A stretch of DNA of 64,000 nt. It comes from JAEUMD01 sp044222395 (lineage in GTDB: Bacteria > Pseudomonadota > Alphaproteobacteria > Rhizobiales > Hyphomicrobiaceae). Below the pieces are notes generated by a model. The model was not told where the DNA came from, ran no database searches, and saw only the letters and a list, made by a program, of their open reading frames with translations. Below, in pieces: positions 51,780 to 62,359 of the stretch (the first letter of the stretch is position 1; every line of letters starts with the position of its first letter). The stretch covers positions 1 to 64,000 of the forward strand of contig JBGANK010000014.1 of assembly GCA_044222395.1 (NCBI GenBank). The letters are read 5' to 3'. The translations under genes were made by a program, and so were the position numbers.

Positions 51780-52484
51780 GTGGTGCGCGAGCGATCGGCA
51801 GGTCGTGGTGATCGACCGCAGTCGGAGGATAGCCTCCGGCTGTGCGTGGCTACCCGTGCCGAACGCGATCCTGGTGAACTGATCCGTTTCGTCGCCGGTC
51901 CCGACGGCGCCATAGTCCCTGACCTCGCGCGTCGGCTACCCGGCCGTGGCGTATGGGTGACAGCTGACAAATCGAGCGTTGCCCGGGCCCTCGCCACGCG
52001 GGCCTTTGCCAAAAGCCTGAAACGCAATGTGACGGTGAACGCCGATCTCGCCGACATCGTCGAGGACCTGCTGGTACGCCGCGTTGGCGATGCCCTGTCT
52101 CTGGCCAATAAGGCGGGCTGCATCATCACCGGGTTCGACAGGATCGACCGCCATCTGGTCGAAGGTGGCGTCTATGCGCTCGCCCACGGCAGTGACGCCG
52201 CTGCTGACGGCCGCTCCAAGCTGGACCGAAAGTTCTTTGCGATTATCGGCGCCACCGCTGCGCCGGGCCGTATCGTCGCGGTGCTGACCGTGGCGCAAAT
52301 GAGTTTGGCCATTGGCCGGCCAAATGTGGTACATGCTGCGCTTAATAACGGCGGTGCAACCGACCGATTCCTGGACGAGGCTGGGCGCCTGTTGCGCTAC
52401 CGGTCCGGAATCGGGCATTTCGCTGCATCCACGGATGCGCCTAGAGAAAATGCGCCAAAGGCAGCCGCCGAATTGGATCGTTGA
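51780..52484 (+). CDS. YlxR (DUF448) RNA-binding protein fused to an L7Ae-like domain
   Basis: A 234-residue protein. Residues ~15-95 are the YlxR domain ('SLRLCVATRAERDPGELIRFVAGPDG', 'RLPGRGVWVTADKSSVARAL'), and residues ~100-195 resemble the L7Ae/L30e fold ('DALSLANKAGCIITGFDRIDRHL'). YlxR domains sit in the nusA-infB operon in most bacteria and bind RNA; in Bacillus YlxR affects rnpB processing. Start is GTG 51780, 30 bp after nusA. Such fusions are common in alphaproteobacteria. Confidence 0.92.
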   Translation: MVRERSAGRGDRPQSEDSLRLCVATRAERDPGELIRFVAGPDGAIVPDLARRLPGRGVWVTADKSSVARALATRAFAKSLKRNVTVNADLADIVEDLLVRRVGDALSLANKAGCIITGFDRIDRHLVEGGVYALAHGSDAAADGRSKLDRKFFAIIGATAAPGRIVAVLTVAQMSLAIGRPNVVHAALNNGGATDRFLDEAGRLLRYRSGIGHFAASTDAPRENAPKAAAELDR

Positions 52485-52495
52485 ACGGAAATCGA

Positions 52496-55258
<2,763 letters not shown>

Positions 55259-55285
55259 ACGCCACGCGCCGATCGTACTCACATT

Positions 55286-55314
55286 GGCGGCGGCATCCCA
55301 TGCCGCCGCCTTTT
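55286..55314 (+). terminator. Rho-independent terminator after infB
   Basis: GGCGGCGGCAT-ccc-ATGCCGCCGCC is a perfect 11-bp stem with a 3-nt loop followed by TTTTG. It closes the rimP-nusA-ylxR-infB operon. Confidence 0.92.
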
Positions 55315-55351
55315 GCATTCACGGGTTCATATTTCCAATCGCGGGGACGCC

Positions 55352-55645
55352 ATGGCCGAGTTCCTGATCAAGCGCGAGGATGGACGATTTCTCGACTTGT
55401 CGCCGCAGATCCTGGCGGGCCTGGCCGGCGAGCACATGACGCCAATCGCCGGCTGGGGCACGGCGCGCTTTCGCCACGAGCCGACCGGACTGGATGTCGT
55501 GATTTCCGACGAGATGCCGGGCCTGCAGGTGTGGTGCGAGGGTCCGCAGGTTGCTGCCGCGGTCGAAACGGAGATCGTCGAAGGGATCGCGCACAGGCTG
55601 AAAGAGACAACCGGCCAGGACGTCCTCGTCATTGCGCTGGGTTGA
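55352..55645 (+). CDS. Small conserved-looking hypothetical protein
   Basis: A 97-residue soluble protein starting MAEFLIKREDGRFLDLS. It has alternating charged and hydrophobic stretches ('GWGTARFRHEPTGLDVVISDEMPGLQVWCEG') and an amphipathic C-terminal helix; no motif I recognise. GC3-rich codon use and the good spacing between flanking genes support it as a real gene. It lies between infB and rbfA, where this gene order is usually uninterrupted. Confidence 0.7.
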   Translation: MAEFLIKREDGRFLDLSPQILAGLAGEHMTPIAGWGTARFRHEPTGLDVVISDEMPGLQVWCEGPQVAAAVETEIVEGIAHRLKETTGQDVLVIALG

Positions 55646-55744
55646 CGACCCCGGTTGTCGGTCGGCCGCAAAGGTGATAGCCAGCGCCCATCGAACTTGC
55701 AACGCCGCCGACGCTGGTCCAATCCCGGCACGGAAGGAGATGAG

Positions 55745-56257
55745 ATGCCCCGTACGTTCGACATCCGCTACCGCTGGACACTGGACGACTACGAAGTCTT
55801 GTCCAAGGCGCAGGCGCGACTCACGACCGGCCGGCGATCGGCGCGGCTATTGAATCGCGTGCTTTCCGTCCTTCTGCTTCTGGCCGCGCTCTACTATGGA
55901 TGGATGGGCGAGATCGGCATGGCCGTCTATTTCCTGGCGCTGGTTACGATCCTTGTGGCTCTGCAGGTGTTTTGGTTCCCCTCGCTGCGCAAGCGCCAGT
56001 TTGCCCACCAGCGACTTGGCGATTCCGACATCCACTTTCGCGCCGACGACAACGGATTTTCTACCAAGTCCGATCTGGCCGAAGGTACCCACAAGTGGAT
56101 CGCCATCCGTCAGGTCGATGATCTCCCCGGCCATGTTCTGCTCTGGCCCAACAATCGCATTGGCTGGATGATCCCCAAGCGCGCCTTCGCTTCACCCGAA
56201 GAGGCCGCAGACTTCGCAAAGCTTGCCAAGGAGAAGACCGCTGGCCAGACACTCTGA
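55745..56257 (+). CDS. YcxB-like membrane protein
   Basis: A 170-residue protein with an N-terminal domain ('FDIRYRWTLDDYEVLSKAQARL'), two transmembrane helices (~residues 42-85, 'VLSVLLLLAALYYGWMG' and 'MAVYFLALVTILVALQVFWF') and a C-terminal part with the YcxB pattern: 'SDIHFRADDNGFSTKSDLAEGTHKWIAIRQV' and 'NNRIGWMIPKRAFASPEEAADF' (in part). AAGGAG precedes the ATG. Function is unknown. Its 3' end overlaps the start of rbfA by ~35 nt. Confidence 0.8.
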   Translation: MPRTFDIRYRWTLDDYEVLSKAQARLTTGRRSARLLNRVLSVLLLLAALYYGWMGEIGMAVYFLALVTILVALQVFWFPSLRKRQFAHQRLGDSDIHFRADDNGFSTKSDLAEGTHKWIAIRQVDDLPGHVLLWPNNRIGWMIPKRAFASPEEAADFAKLAKEKTAGQTL

Positions 56258-56642
56258 TCACAAGGAGGGCAAGGGCCCCTCGCAGCGCCAGCTCCGCGTT
56301 GGCGAACTCGTGCGCCACAAGCTCTCCGAACTGCTGGTGCGCGGCGAAATCCACGACGACACGATTGCGAGCCATGTCATCACCGTGACGGAGGTGCGCA
56401 TGTCACCGGACCTGAAGCTCGCCACCGCCTACATCATGCCCTTGGGTGGCGCCGACTTGAAACCCGTGCTCACAGCGCTCGACAAGAACCGCAAGTTCAT
56501 CCGCGCCGAGGTGGCGCACGCGGTCAACCTCAAGTTCGCCCCCGACATCCGCTTCCGCGAGGACGAGACCTTCGAGGAGGCGATGCGCATCGAGCGGCTA
56601 CTGCATTCGCCGAAGGTGCGGCAGGACGTTGAAAAGGAGTGA
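56223..56642 (+). CDS. rbfA: Ribosome-binding factor A
   Basis: A ~139-residue KH-fold protein for 30S maturation. 'GPSQRQLRVGELVRHKLSELL' and 'VTVTEVRMSPDLKLATAYIMPLGG' are family signatures. Start TTG 56223 overlaps ycxB by 35 nt and is poorly supported; no ATG precedes the conserved region. It is followed by a repeat-rich gap and truB. Confidence 0.93.
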   Translation: MPRRRPLARHSDHKEGKGPSQRQLRVGELVRHKLSELLVRGEIHDDTIASHVITVTEVRMSPDLKLATAYIMPLGGADLKPVLTALDKNRKFIRAEVAHAVNLKFAPDIRFREDETFEEAMRIERLLHSPKVRQDVEKE

Positions 56643-56690
56643 GTGGTCAGTCTTGAGTGGACAGTGGTGTGCAATCAGCTCTCACGGTCC

Positions 56691-56732
56691 CCACTCACCA
56701 CTCACCACTCACCATTGACCATTCACCACTCA
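56691..56732 (+). repeat. Six tandem heptamers (CCACTCA type) between rbfA and truB
   Basis: Units CCACTCA x3, CCATTGA, CCATTCA, CCACTCA run without a gap. The complementary motif TGAGTGG occurs on the same strand just upstream (56655-56660 and around the rbfA stop), so the pair can fold as a stem. Number of units may vary by slippage. It separates rbfA from truB by about 100 bp. Confidence 0.85.
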
Positions 56733-56742
56733 CGGACTCACA

Positions 56743-57666
56743 ATGTCCCGACGCAAAAAAGGCAATCCCGTTCACGGCTGGCTAGTGCTCGACAAGCCGT
56801 TGGGCGCGACGTCGACGCAGGCGCTCGGCGCCGTCAAGCGCATCTACGACGCACAGAAGGCGGGCCACGCCGGAACGCTCGATCCGCTCGCCACCGGCAT
56901 CCTGCCGATCGCGTTCGGTGAGGCGACCAAGACCGTGTCGTTCGCCGTCGACGGCGAGAAGGCCTACCGCTTCAACGTGCGCTGGGGCGAGGAGACCAAC
57001 ACCGACGATGCAGAAGGCGCCGTCGTCAATCGTTCCGACAAGCGTCCTTCGCGCGCCGACATCGAGGTGATGCTGCCCGAGTTTACCGGAGAGATCAGCC
57101 AGCGCCCTCCGTCATTCTCCGCCATCAAGGTCGAGGGAAACCGCGCCTACGATCTCGCCCGCGACGGCGAGCTGGTGGAACTCGAGCCGCGCCCCGTCTT
57201 CATCGAGCAATTGAACCTTCTCGACATGCCCGATCCACACACTGCGGTGTTCGAGGCCGAATGTGGCAAGGGAACCTACGTCCGCGCGCTCGCGCGTGAT
57301 TTCGGCCGGCGCCTCGGATGTTTCGGCCACGTCACCGCACTTCGCCGCACCCGCGTCGGCCCGTTCTCCGAGCAGGATGCCGTTACACTGGACGAACTGC
57401 GCGACGCCTCACTGCCCGAGAACGGCGGCGACATCGGCCAGTTTCTGCTGCCGGTCGAAGCCGCCCTGTCCGACCTGCAGGAGCTTGCCGTCTCCCAGCA
57501 GGATGCCTCCAATCTGGCGATGGGACGCTCGGTGCTGATCCGCGGTCGCGACGCGCCGATCATGTCGGGGCCGATCTTCGCCACCTTCAAGGGCCGCCTC
57601 GTCGCGCTGGGCGAGATCGAGAAGGGCGCTCTCCACCCCATACGCGTCTTCAATCTGGCGGGGTAG
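56743..57666 (+). CDS. truB: tRNA pseudouridine(55) synthase TruB
   Basis: A 307-residue enzyme. 'GWLVLDKPLGATSTQALGAVKRI' and the catalytic-Asp motif 'KAGHAGTLDPLATGILPIAFGEATK' (GTLDP, Asp at ~residue 46) are clear. 'GTYVRALARDFGRRLGCFGHVTALRRTRVG' is the second motif (in part). A short PUA-like C-terminus ends the protein. It belongs to the rbfA-truB-rpsO-pnp series. Confidence 0.97.
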   Translation: MSRRKKGNPVHGWLVLDKPLGATSTQALGAVKRIYDAQKAGHAGTLDPLATGILPIAFGEATKTVSFAVDGEKAYRFNVRWGEETNTDDAEGAVVNRSDKRPSRADIEVMLPEFTGEISQRPPSFSAIKVEGNRAYDLARDGELVELEPRPVFIEQLNLLDMPDPHTAVFEAECGKGTYVRALARDFGRRLGCFGHVTALRRTRVGPFSEQDAVTLDELRDASLPENGGDIGQFLLPVEAALSDLQELAVSQQDASNLAMGRSVLIRGRDAPIMSGPIFATFKGRLVALGEIEKGALHPIRVFNLAG

Positions 57667-57780
57667 CGGCGACGCACAACGGGGAAAAGTAGATGAACAT
57701 TGTTTAATAGCGCCGATACGCGCGCGGCCGAAACCCCCATTTGCGCTCGCATTCCGTCGATCTTCGTGTATAACGGCGCC

Positions 57781-57813
57781 AGCGAATGCGGACCTCAGCG
57801 GTCCGCATTCGCT
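57781..57813 (+). promoter_or_regulatory. Long perfect hairpin between truB and rpsO
   Basis: AGCGAATGCGGACC-tcagc-GGTCCGCATTCGCT is a perfect 14-bp stem followed by TATTTG. It may be the truB terminator (weak T-run) or part of an rpsO 5' leader: a -10-like TATAAC is at 57769-57774, though no -35 at 16-18 bp is clear. In other bacteria the rpsO leader binds S15 and the pnp leader is an RNase III target. Confidence 0.7.
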
Positions 57814-57911
57814 TATTTGCGACCCTGCTGGACGACATCCCGGCTGCGGCCGCCATGCCGACAGGCTCTACCCGCGGCGAACAAGATCGCGAATTTGAAA
57901 GGATATCCCCG

Positions 57912-58193
57912 ATGTCGCTGATTACCCCTGAGCGCAAGGCCGCCAAGGCCCAAGTCATCAAGACCAATGCCACCAAGGCCAATGATACCGGCTCGCCCGA
58001 GGTCCAGATCGCCATCCTGACCGAGCGCATCAACCACCTCACCGACCACTTCAAGACCCACAAGAAGGACAACCATTCTCGTCGGGGACTGTTGAAGATG
58101 GTGTCGCGCCGGCGCCACCTGCTCGATTACGTCAAGGGCAAGGATGAGGCGCGCTATCAGGCGATCATCGAGAAGCTCGGCATCCGCCGCTGA
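57912..58193 (+). CDS. rpsO: 30S ribosomal protein uS15
   Basis: A 93-residue S15 with 'TGSPEVQIAILTERINHLTDHFK', 'KKDNHSRRGLLKMVSRRRHLLDYVK' and 'YQAIIEKLGIRR' (in pieces). S15 binds 16S rRNA helix 22. ATG 57912 is preceded by an AAAGGA-like sequence. It is followed by pnp after 193 bp, the common rpsO-pnp order. Confidence 0.98.
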   Translation: MSLITPERKAAKAQVIKTNATKANDTGSPEVQIAILTERINHLTDHFKTHKKDNHSRRGLLKMVSRRRHLLDYVKGKDEARYQAIIEKLGIRR

Positions 58194-58386
58194 GTCCGTC
58201 CGCTTCAACGCGGGCTGGAGTCCTCGGCCGGTGCACGAATCCATCCTTATGAACGTCATGATGACAATTTGCAGCGCCGGCTCCGTTTGGGGTGCCGGCG
58301 GCGTGCGCGCATGTGCTAGAACGCAGGCGCTTCTGAGACGATAGACAAGACTAGAACCGTAGTCCGAAACGAACGAAAGACCGAAC

Positions 58387-60630
58387 ATGTTCGACATTCA
58401 TCGCGTGGAAATCGATTGGGGCGGCCGCAAGCTCCGCCTTGAGACCGGGCATATGGCCCGTCAGGCAGATGCAGCCGTGCTGGCGCAATATGGCGAGAGC
58501 AGCGTGCTGGCGACCGTCGTAGCAGCCAAGTCCGTCAGACCCGGCATCGACTTCTTCCCAATGACCGTGAACTACCAGGAGAAGACCTACGCGGCAGGCA
58601 AGATCCCCGGCGGCTTCTTCAAGCGCGAGGGCCGCCCCTCCGAGAAGGAGACGCTCGTCTCCCGTCTCATCGACCGCCCGATCCGTCCGCTGTTCGTCGA
58701 CGGCTTCAAGAACGAGGTGCAGATCGTCATCACCGTCCTCTCCCACGACATGGAGAATGATCCCGACGTCCTGTCGATGGTTGCAGCTTCCGCCGCCCTG
58801 ACGCTGTCGGGCCTGCCATTCCTCGGCCCCATCGGCGCCGCCCGCGTGGGCGTCATCAACGGTGAGTTCGTCCTCAATCCGATGATCGACGAGATGCCGG
58901 AGTCCGCCCTCGACCTCGTCATCGCCGGCACGCAAGACGCCGTCATGATGGTGGAATCGGAGGCCAAGGAGCTGCCAGAGAAGCAGATGCTTGAAGCCGT
59001 CATGTTCGGCCACCGTCACTTCCAGCCCGTCATCGATGCCATCATCAAGCTGGCCGAGAAGGCCGCCAAGGAGCCTTGGGACATCAAGCTCCCTGACAAG
59101 GACAAGTACAAGGAGAAGGTGAAGTCGGTTGCCGCGGCTATGCTGGTCGAGGCCTTCGCGACGCCCGAGAAACAGAAGCGGCAGGATCTGGTCGCCGCCG
59201 CCAAGGACAAGGTGATGGCCGAGATCGAGATCCCGGCCGACGACGTCAACGAGAAGGTGCTGCTGGGCGACAGCTTCAAGTCGCTCGAGATGGACATCAT
59301 GCGCGGCTCCGTGGTCAAGACCGGCCGCCGCATCGATGGCCGCGACCTGAAGACGGTGCGCCCGATCGTTTCCGAAGTGCACGTGCTGCCGCGCACGCAT
59401 GGCTCGGCACTCTTCACTCGCGGCGAGACTCAGGCGCTGGTCGTGGCGACGCTGGGCACCGGCGATGACGAGCAGTTCATCGATGCACTGGAGGGAACGC
59501 GCAAGGAGCGCTTCATGCTCCACTACAACTTCCCGCCCTACTCCGTCGGTGAGACGGGCCGCATGGGCTCGCCTGGCCGCCGCGAGATCGGCCACGGCAA
59601 GCTGGCCTGGCGCGCCATCCATCCGCTGGTCCCGACAGCGGAGGAGTTCCCCTACACGGTGCGCGTCGTCTCCGAGATCACCGAGTCGAACGGCTCGTCC
59701 TCGATGGCGACGGTCTGCGGCACCTCGCTGGCGCTGATGGACGCCGGCGTGCCGTTGAAGTCGCCGGTGGCCGGCATTGCCATGGGCCTGATCAAGGAGG
59801 GCAACGATTTCGCCGTGCTCTCCGACATCATCGGCGACGAGGACCACTTGGGCGACATGGACTTCAAGGTCGCCGGCACAGCCAGCGGCGTCACCGCGCT
59901 GCAGATGGACATCAAGATCACCGGTATCACCGAGGAGATCATGCGTGTCGCCTTGGATCAGGCCTACGATGGCCGCATGCACATCCTGGGCGAGATGTCC
60001 AAGGCCATAACCGGTGCGCGTGACGAAGTCGGCGACTATGCCCCGCGCATCGAGACCATCCACATCCCGACCGACAAGATCCGCGAAGTGATCGGTTCGG
60101 GCGGTTCGGTGATCCGCGAGATCGTCGCCGAATCAGGTGCCAAGATCGACATCTCCGACGACGGCACGGTCAAGATCGCCTCCGCCAAACGCGAGTCGAT
60201 CGAGGCGGCCATCAACCGCATCAAGTCGATCACGTCCGAGCCCGAGGTCGGTGAGATCTACAAGGGCAAGGTCGTCAAGATCATGGACTTCGGCGCCTTC
60301 GTGAACTTCTTCGGCGCCAAGGACGGCCTCGTCCACATCTCGCAGCTGACGCAGGGTCGCCCCGAGACGGTCGGTGAAGTGGTGAAAGAGGGCCAGGAAG
60401 TCTATGTCAAGCTGCTGGGTTTCGATGATCGCGGCAAGGTGCGTCTGTCGATGAAGATCGTCGACCAGTCGACCGGCAAGGAGATCCCGCGCGAGGAAGG
60501 CGCTCCCGATCCCGCCGCGGAATTCTCACGCGAGCGTCCGCCGCGCCGTGACCGCGAAGGCGGCGGCGGCCGCGGCCGTGGTGGGCCCCGTCGCGGTGGT
60601 GACCGTGGCGGTGATCGCGGCCACGGCTAA
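58387..60630 (+). CDS. pnp: Polynucleotide phosphorylase
   Basis: A 747-residue phosphorolytic 3'-5' exoribonuclease. Two RNase PH domains ('TVNYQEKTYAAGKIPGGFFKREGRPSEKE', 'YNFPPYSVGETGRMGSPGRREIGHG', given in part), a KH domain ('IREVIGSGGSVIREIVAESGAKIDI') and an S1 domain ('GEIYKGKVVKIMDFGAFVNFFG') are in the standard order. A glycine/arginine-rich tail (RGG-like) ends the protein. Terminator follows. Confidence 0.98.
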   Translation: MFDIHRVEIDWGGRKLRLETGHMARQADAAVLAQYGESSVLATVVAAKSVRPGIDFFPMTVNYQEKTYAAGKIPGGFFKREGRPSEKETLVSRLIDRPIRPLFVDGFKNEVQIVITVLSHDMENDPDVLSMVAASAALTLSGLPFLGPIGAARVGVINGEFVLNPMIDEMPESALDLVIAGTQDAVMMVESEAKELPEKQMLEAVMFGHRHFQPVIDAIIKLAEKAAKEPWDIKLPDKDKYKEKVKSVAAAMLVEAFATPEKQKRQDLVAAAKDKVMAEIEIPADDVNEKVLLGDSFKSLEMDIMRGSVVKTGRRIDGRDLKTVRPIVSEVHVLPRTHGSALFTRGETQALVVATLGTGDDEQFIDALEGTRKERFMLHYNFPPYSVGETGRMGSPGRREIGHGKLAWRAIHPLVPTAEEFPYTVRVVSEITESNGSSSMATVCGTSLALMDAGVPLKSPVAGIAMGLIKEGNDFAVLSDIIGDEDHLGDMDFKVAGTASGVTALQMDIKITGITEEIMRVALDQAYDGRMHILGEMSKAITGARDEVGDYAPRIETIHIPTDKIREVIGSGGSVIREIVAESGAKIDISDDGTVKIASAKRESIEAAINRIKSITSEPEVGEIYKGKVVKIMDFGAFVNFFGAKDGLVHISQLTQGRPETVGEVVKEGQEVYVKLLGFDDRGKVRLSMKIVDQSTGKEIPREEGAPDPAAEFSRERPPRRDREGGGGRGRGGPRRGGDRGGDRGHG

Positions 60631-60647
60631 CGCGACTGGACTTTATT

Positions 60648-60687
60648 GAGCGCCGCTGGACATCTGTTCGGCGGCGCTCCCTTTTTT
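60648..60687 (+). terminator. Rho-independent terminator after pnp
   Basis: GAGCGCCGC (60648-60656) pairs with GCGGCGCTC (60671-60679), with a 14-nt loop and a run of six T after CC. Confidence 0.88.
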
Positions 60688-60791
60688 GATCTGGCACGCT
60701 TCTGGCTTTCAAAGGAACGGTTCTGGCAATTCGAGCGTTCCATCCCCATCTCGTACCCATGGCCGTGCCAATTGATGTCGGAGAATGCGCA

Positions 60792-61157
60792 ATGCGGACA
60801 CGCCCCGACGCGATTTCTCAGCTGAGGATCGGCGATCGTCTCATCAGCGTCGACGAGCACGGCTTCCTTGTCGATCCCGAGGACTGGACCGAGGAGTTCG
60901 CGGCCGCGGTAGCCACTGAGCAAGGCTTGAAGCTGACCGAGGAACACTGGGCGGTGCTTCGCTTCATGCGCGAGTTTCTGGCAACGAATGGCGTCGCGCC
61001 GGACGCCCGCTTCGCGTTTCGATTCCTCGAAGAGCTTCGCAACGATCCCGCCAAGACCGGCCGTGAGCGCTTCTTCGAAATCTTTCCCTACGGGTACGTC
61101 TCACAGGCGTGCAAGATCTCTGGGATGCGACAGCCGCGCGCCTGGAGCACCGGCTGA
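60792..61157 (+). CDS. TusE/DsrC/DsvC-family sulfur relay protein lacking the C-terminal cysteine
   Basis: A 121-residue protein of the DsrC fold. 'RIGDRLISVDEHGFLVDPEDWTEEFAAAVATEQG' and 'LTEEHWAVLRFMREFLATNGVAPDARF' are typical of the family (in part). The C-terminal arm reads 'YVSQACKISGMRQPRAWSTG': Cys107 corresponds to the second family cysteine (CysB), but the CysA position ten residues later is Ala. True DsrC has both cysteines and TusE has CysA. The protein may therefore be a regulatory or non-classical relay protein. GGAG precedes the ATG. No dsr, shdr or tus gene is nearby. Confidence 0.88.
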   Translation: MRTRPDAISQLRIGDRLISVDEHGFLVDPEDWTEEFAAAVATEQGLKLTEEHWAVLRFMREFLATNGVAPDARFAFRFLEELRNDPAKTGRERFFEIFPYGYVSQACKISGMRQPRAWSTG

Positions 61158-61355
61158 CTGTCCCGAGCAGAAACTCGCCGTCATCGCGTTCCGGGCACGC
61201 ATATATCTCGACACTTCACCATGTCCATCCCAAGCTTGACAGGTCTGCCATGTGCGCACTGCATGGCCTGGCAAGCGCGCACTTACAATCCGCAGCGCGC
61301 CTCATCATATGCCGCGCCATCGGCAACGCAGTGGAGGGTTTGAAAGGAGCGACTG

Positions 61356-62225
61356 ATGAGACAGGTCTTGAACGTGTTCGAGGCGCCCGCGCGCCATTGG
61401 GTGGGCGACGGCTTCCCGGTCCGCTCGCTCCTGTCGCACGCCGAGCACGGCGCCGCGATCAGCCCGTTCCTGCTGCTGGATCACGCCGGCCCGCAAGACT
61501 TCAAGCCGGCGATGCGTCCGCGTGGCGTTGGCGAGCATCCGCATAAAGGCTTCGAAACGGTGACCATTGTCTACGCCGGCGAGGTTGCCCATCGCGATTC
61601 CACCGGCGCCGGTGGCGTCATCGGCCCGGGTGATGTGCAGTGGATGACGGCGGCATCGGGCATCGTGCACGAAGAATTCCATTCCGAGGCCTTCACGGCC
61701 AAGGGCGGCACGTTGGAGATGGTGCAGTTGTGGGTGAACCTGCCGGCCAAGGACAAGAACGCTGCCCCTGGCTATCAGACGTTGCTTGCCCGCGACATTC
61801 CTGTTGTGAGCCTGCCTGACGGCGCCGGGTCGTTGCGCGTCATCGCCGGCACTTATGCAGGCCGCAAAGGGCCAGCACGCACCTTCACGCCAATCGAGAT
61901 ATGGGACGTGCGCCTCAACGCTGGCAAGGCAACGAGTCTCGATGTGCCAGACGGTCATAACCTGATTGTCGTTGTGCTTGCTGGTACGGTCGAGCTCAAC
62001 GGCAGCACGATCCTGCGCGAAGGTCAGGTTGCCACGCTTGCGAACGAGGGTGGTGGTTTCCGTGCAGAGGCCAACGGCGATGCAAAGCTGGTGGTCTTGG
62101 CGGGTGCGCCGATCGACGAGCCAGTCGCGGCCTACGGTCCGTTCGTGATGAACACCGCTGGCGAGATCCAGCAAGCGATTCTCGACTTCAAGGCCGGACG
62201 CTTCGGCGCAATCAGTGCGCCGTAA
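61356..62225 (+). CDS. Pirin family protein
   Basis: A 289-residue bicupin protein. The N-terminal cupin has 'SPFLLLDHAGPQDFKP', 'GVGEHPHKGFETVTIVYAGEVAHRDSTGAGGVIGPGDVQWMTA' (in pieces) with the metal ligands of pirins (His-x-His and Glu). The 'GIVHEEFHS' end is also typical. The family includes quercetinase-active YhhW and transcription co-regulators; actual role is unknown. AAAGGAG precedes the ATG. Its 3' end is convergent with copA. Confidence 0.92.
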   Translation: MRQVLNVFEAPARHWVGDGFPVRSLLSHAEHGAAISPFLLLDHAGPQDFKPAMRPRGVGEHPHKGFETVTIVYAGEVAHRDSTGAGGVIGPGDVQWMTAASGIVHEEFHSEAFTAKGGTLEMVQLWVNLPAKDKNAAPGYQTLLARDIPVVSLPDGAGSLRVIAGTYAGRKGPARTFTPIEIWDVRLNAGKATSLDVPDGHNLIVVVLAGTVELNGSTILREGQVATLANEGGGFRAEANGDAKLVVLAGAPIDEPVAAYGPFVMNTAGEIQQAILDFKAGRFGAISAP

Positions 62226-62298
62226 TCGTCATCTGGTGCGCTGTCTCACGCGTTGTCGGCTCCGCACAGACTGATCTCTCGTTCCAAATAAGAAATTG

Positions 62299-62336
62299 GC
62301 CCGCGCACAAGTCGCAATCGCGATACGTGCGCGGGC
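62299..62336. terminator. Hairpin between convergent pirin and copA genes
   Basis: GCCCGCGCAC (62299-62308) and GTGCGCGGGC (62327-62336) form a perfect 10-bp stem; the loop itself contains a small TCGC/GCGA stem. No long T-run is present on either side, so this may act as a bidirectional terminator or 3'-end stabiliser. Confidence 0.5.
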
Positions 62337-62359
62337 ATTGCATGACTCCGTTGAGCACC

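Noticed and set aside
56691..56732. CRISPR array
   Set aside because: Repeat unit is only 7 bp, without spacers; no cas genes in the window.
58351..60063. 570-codon minus-strand ORF across pnp
   Set aside because: Antisense shadow of polynucleotide phosphorylase.
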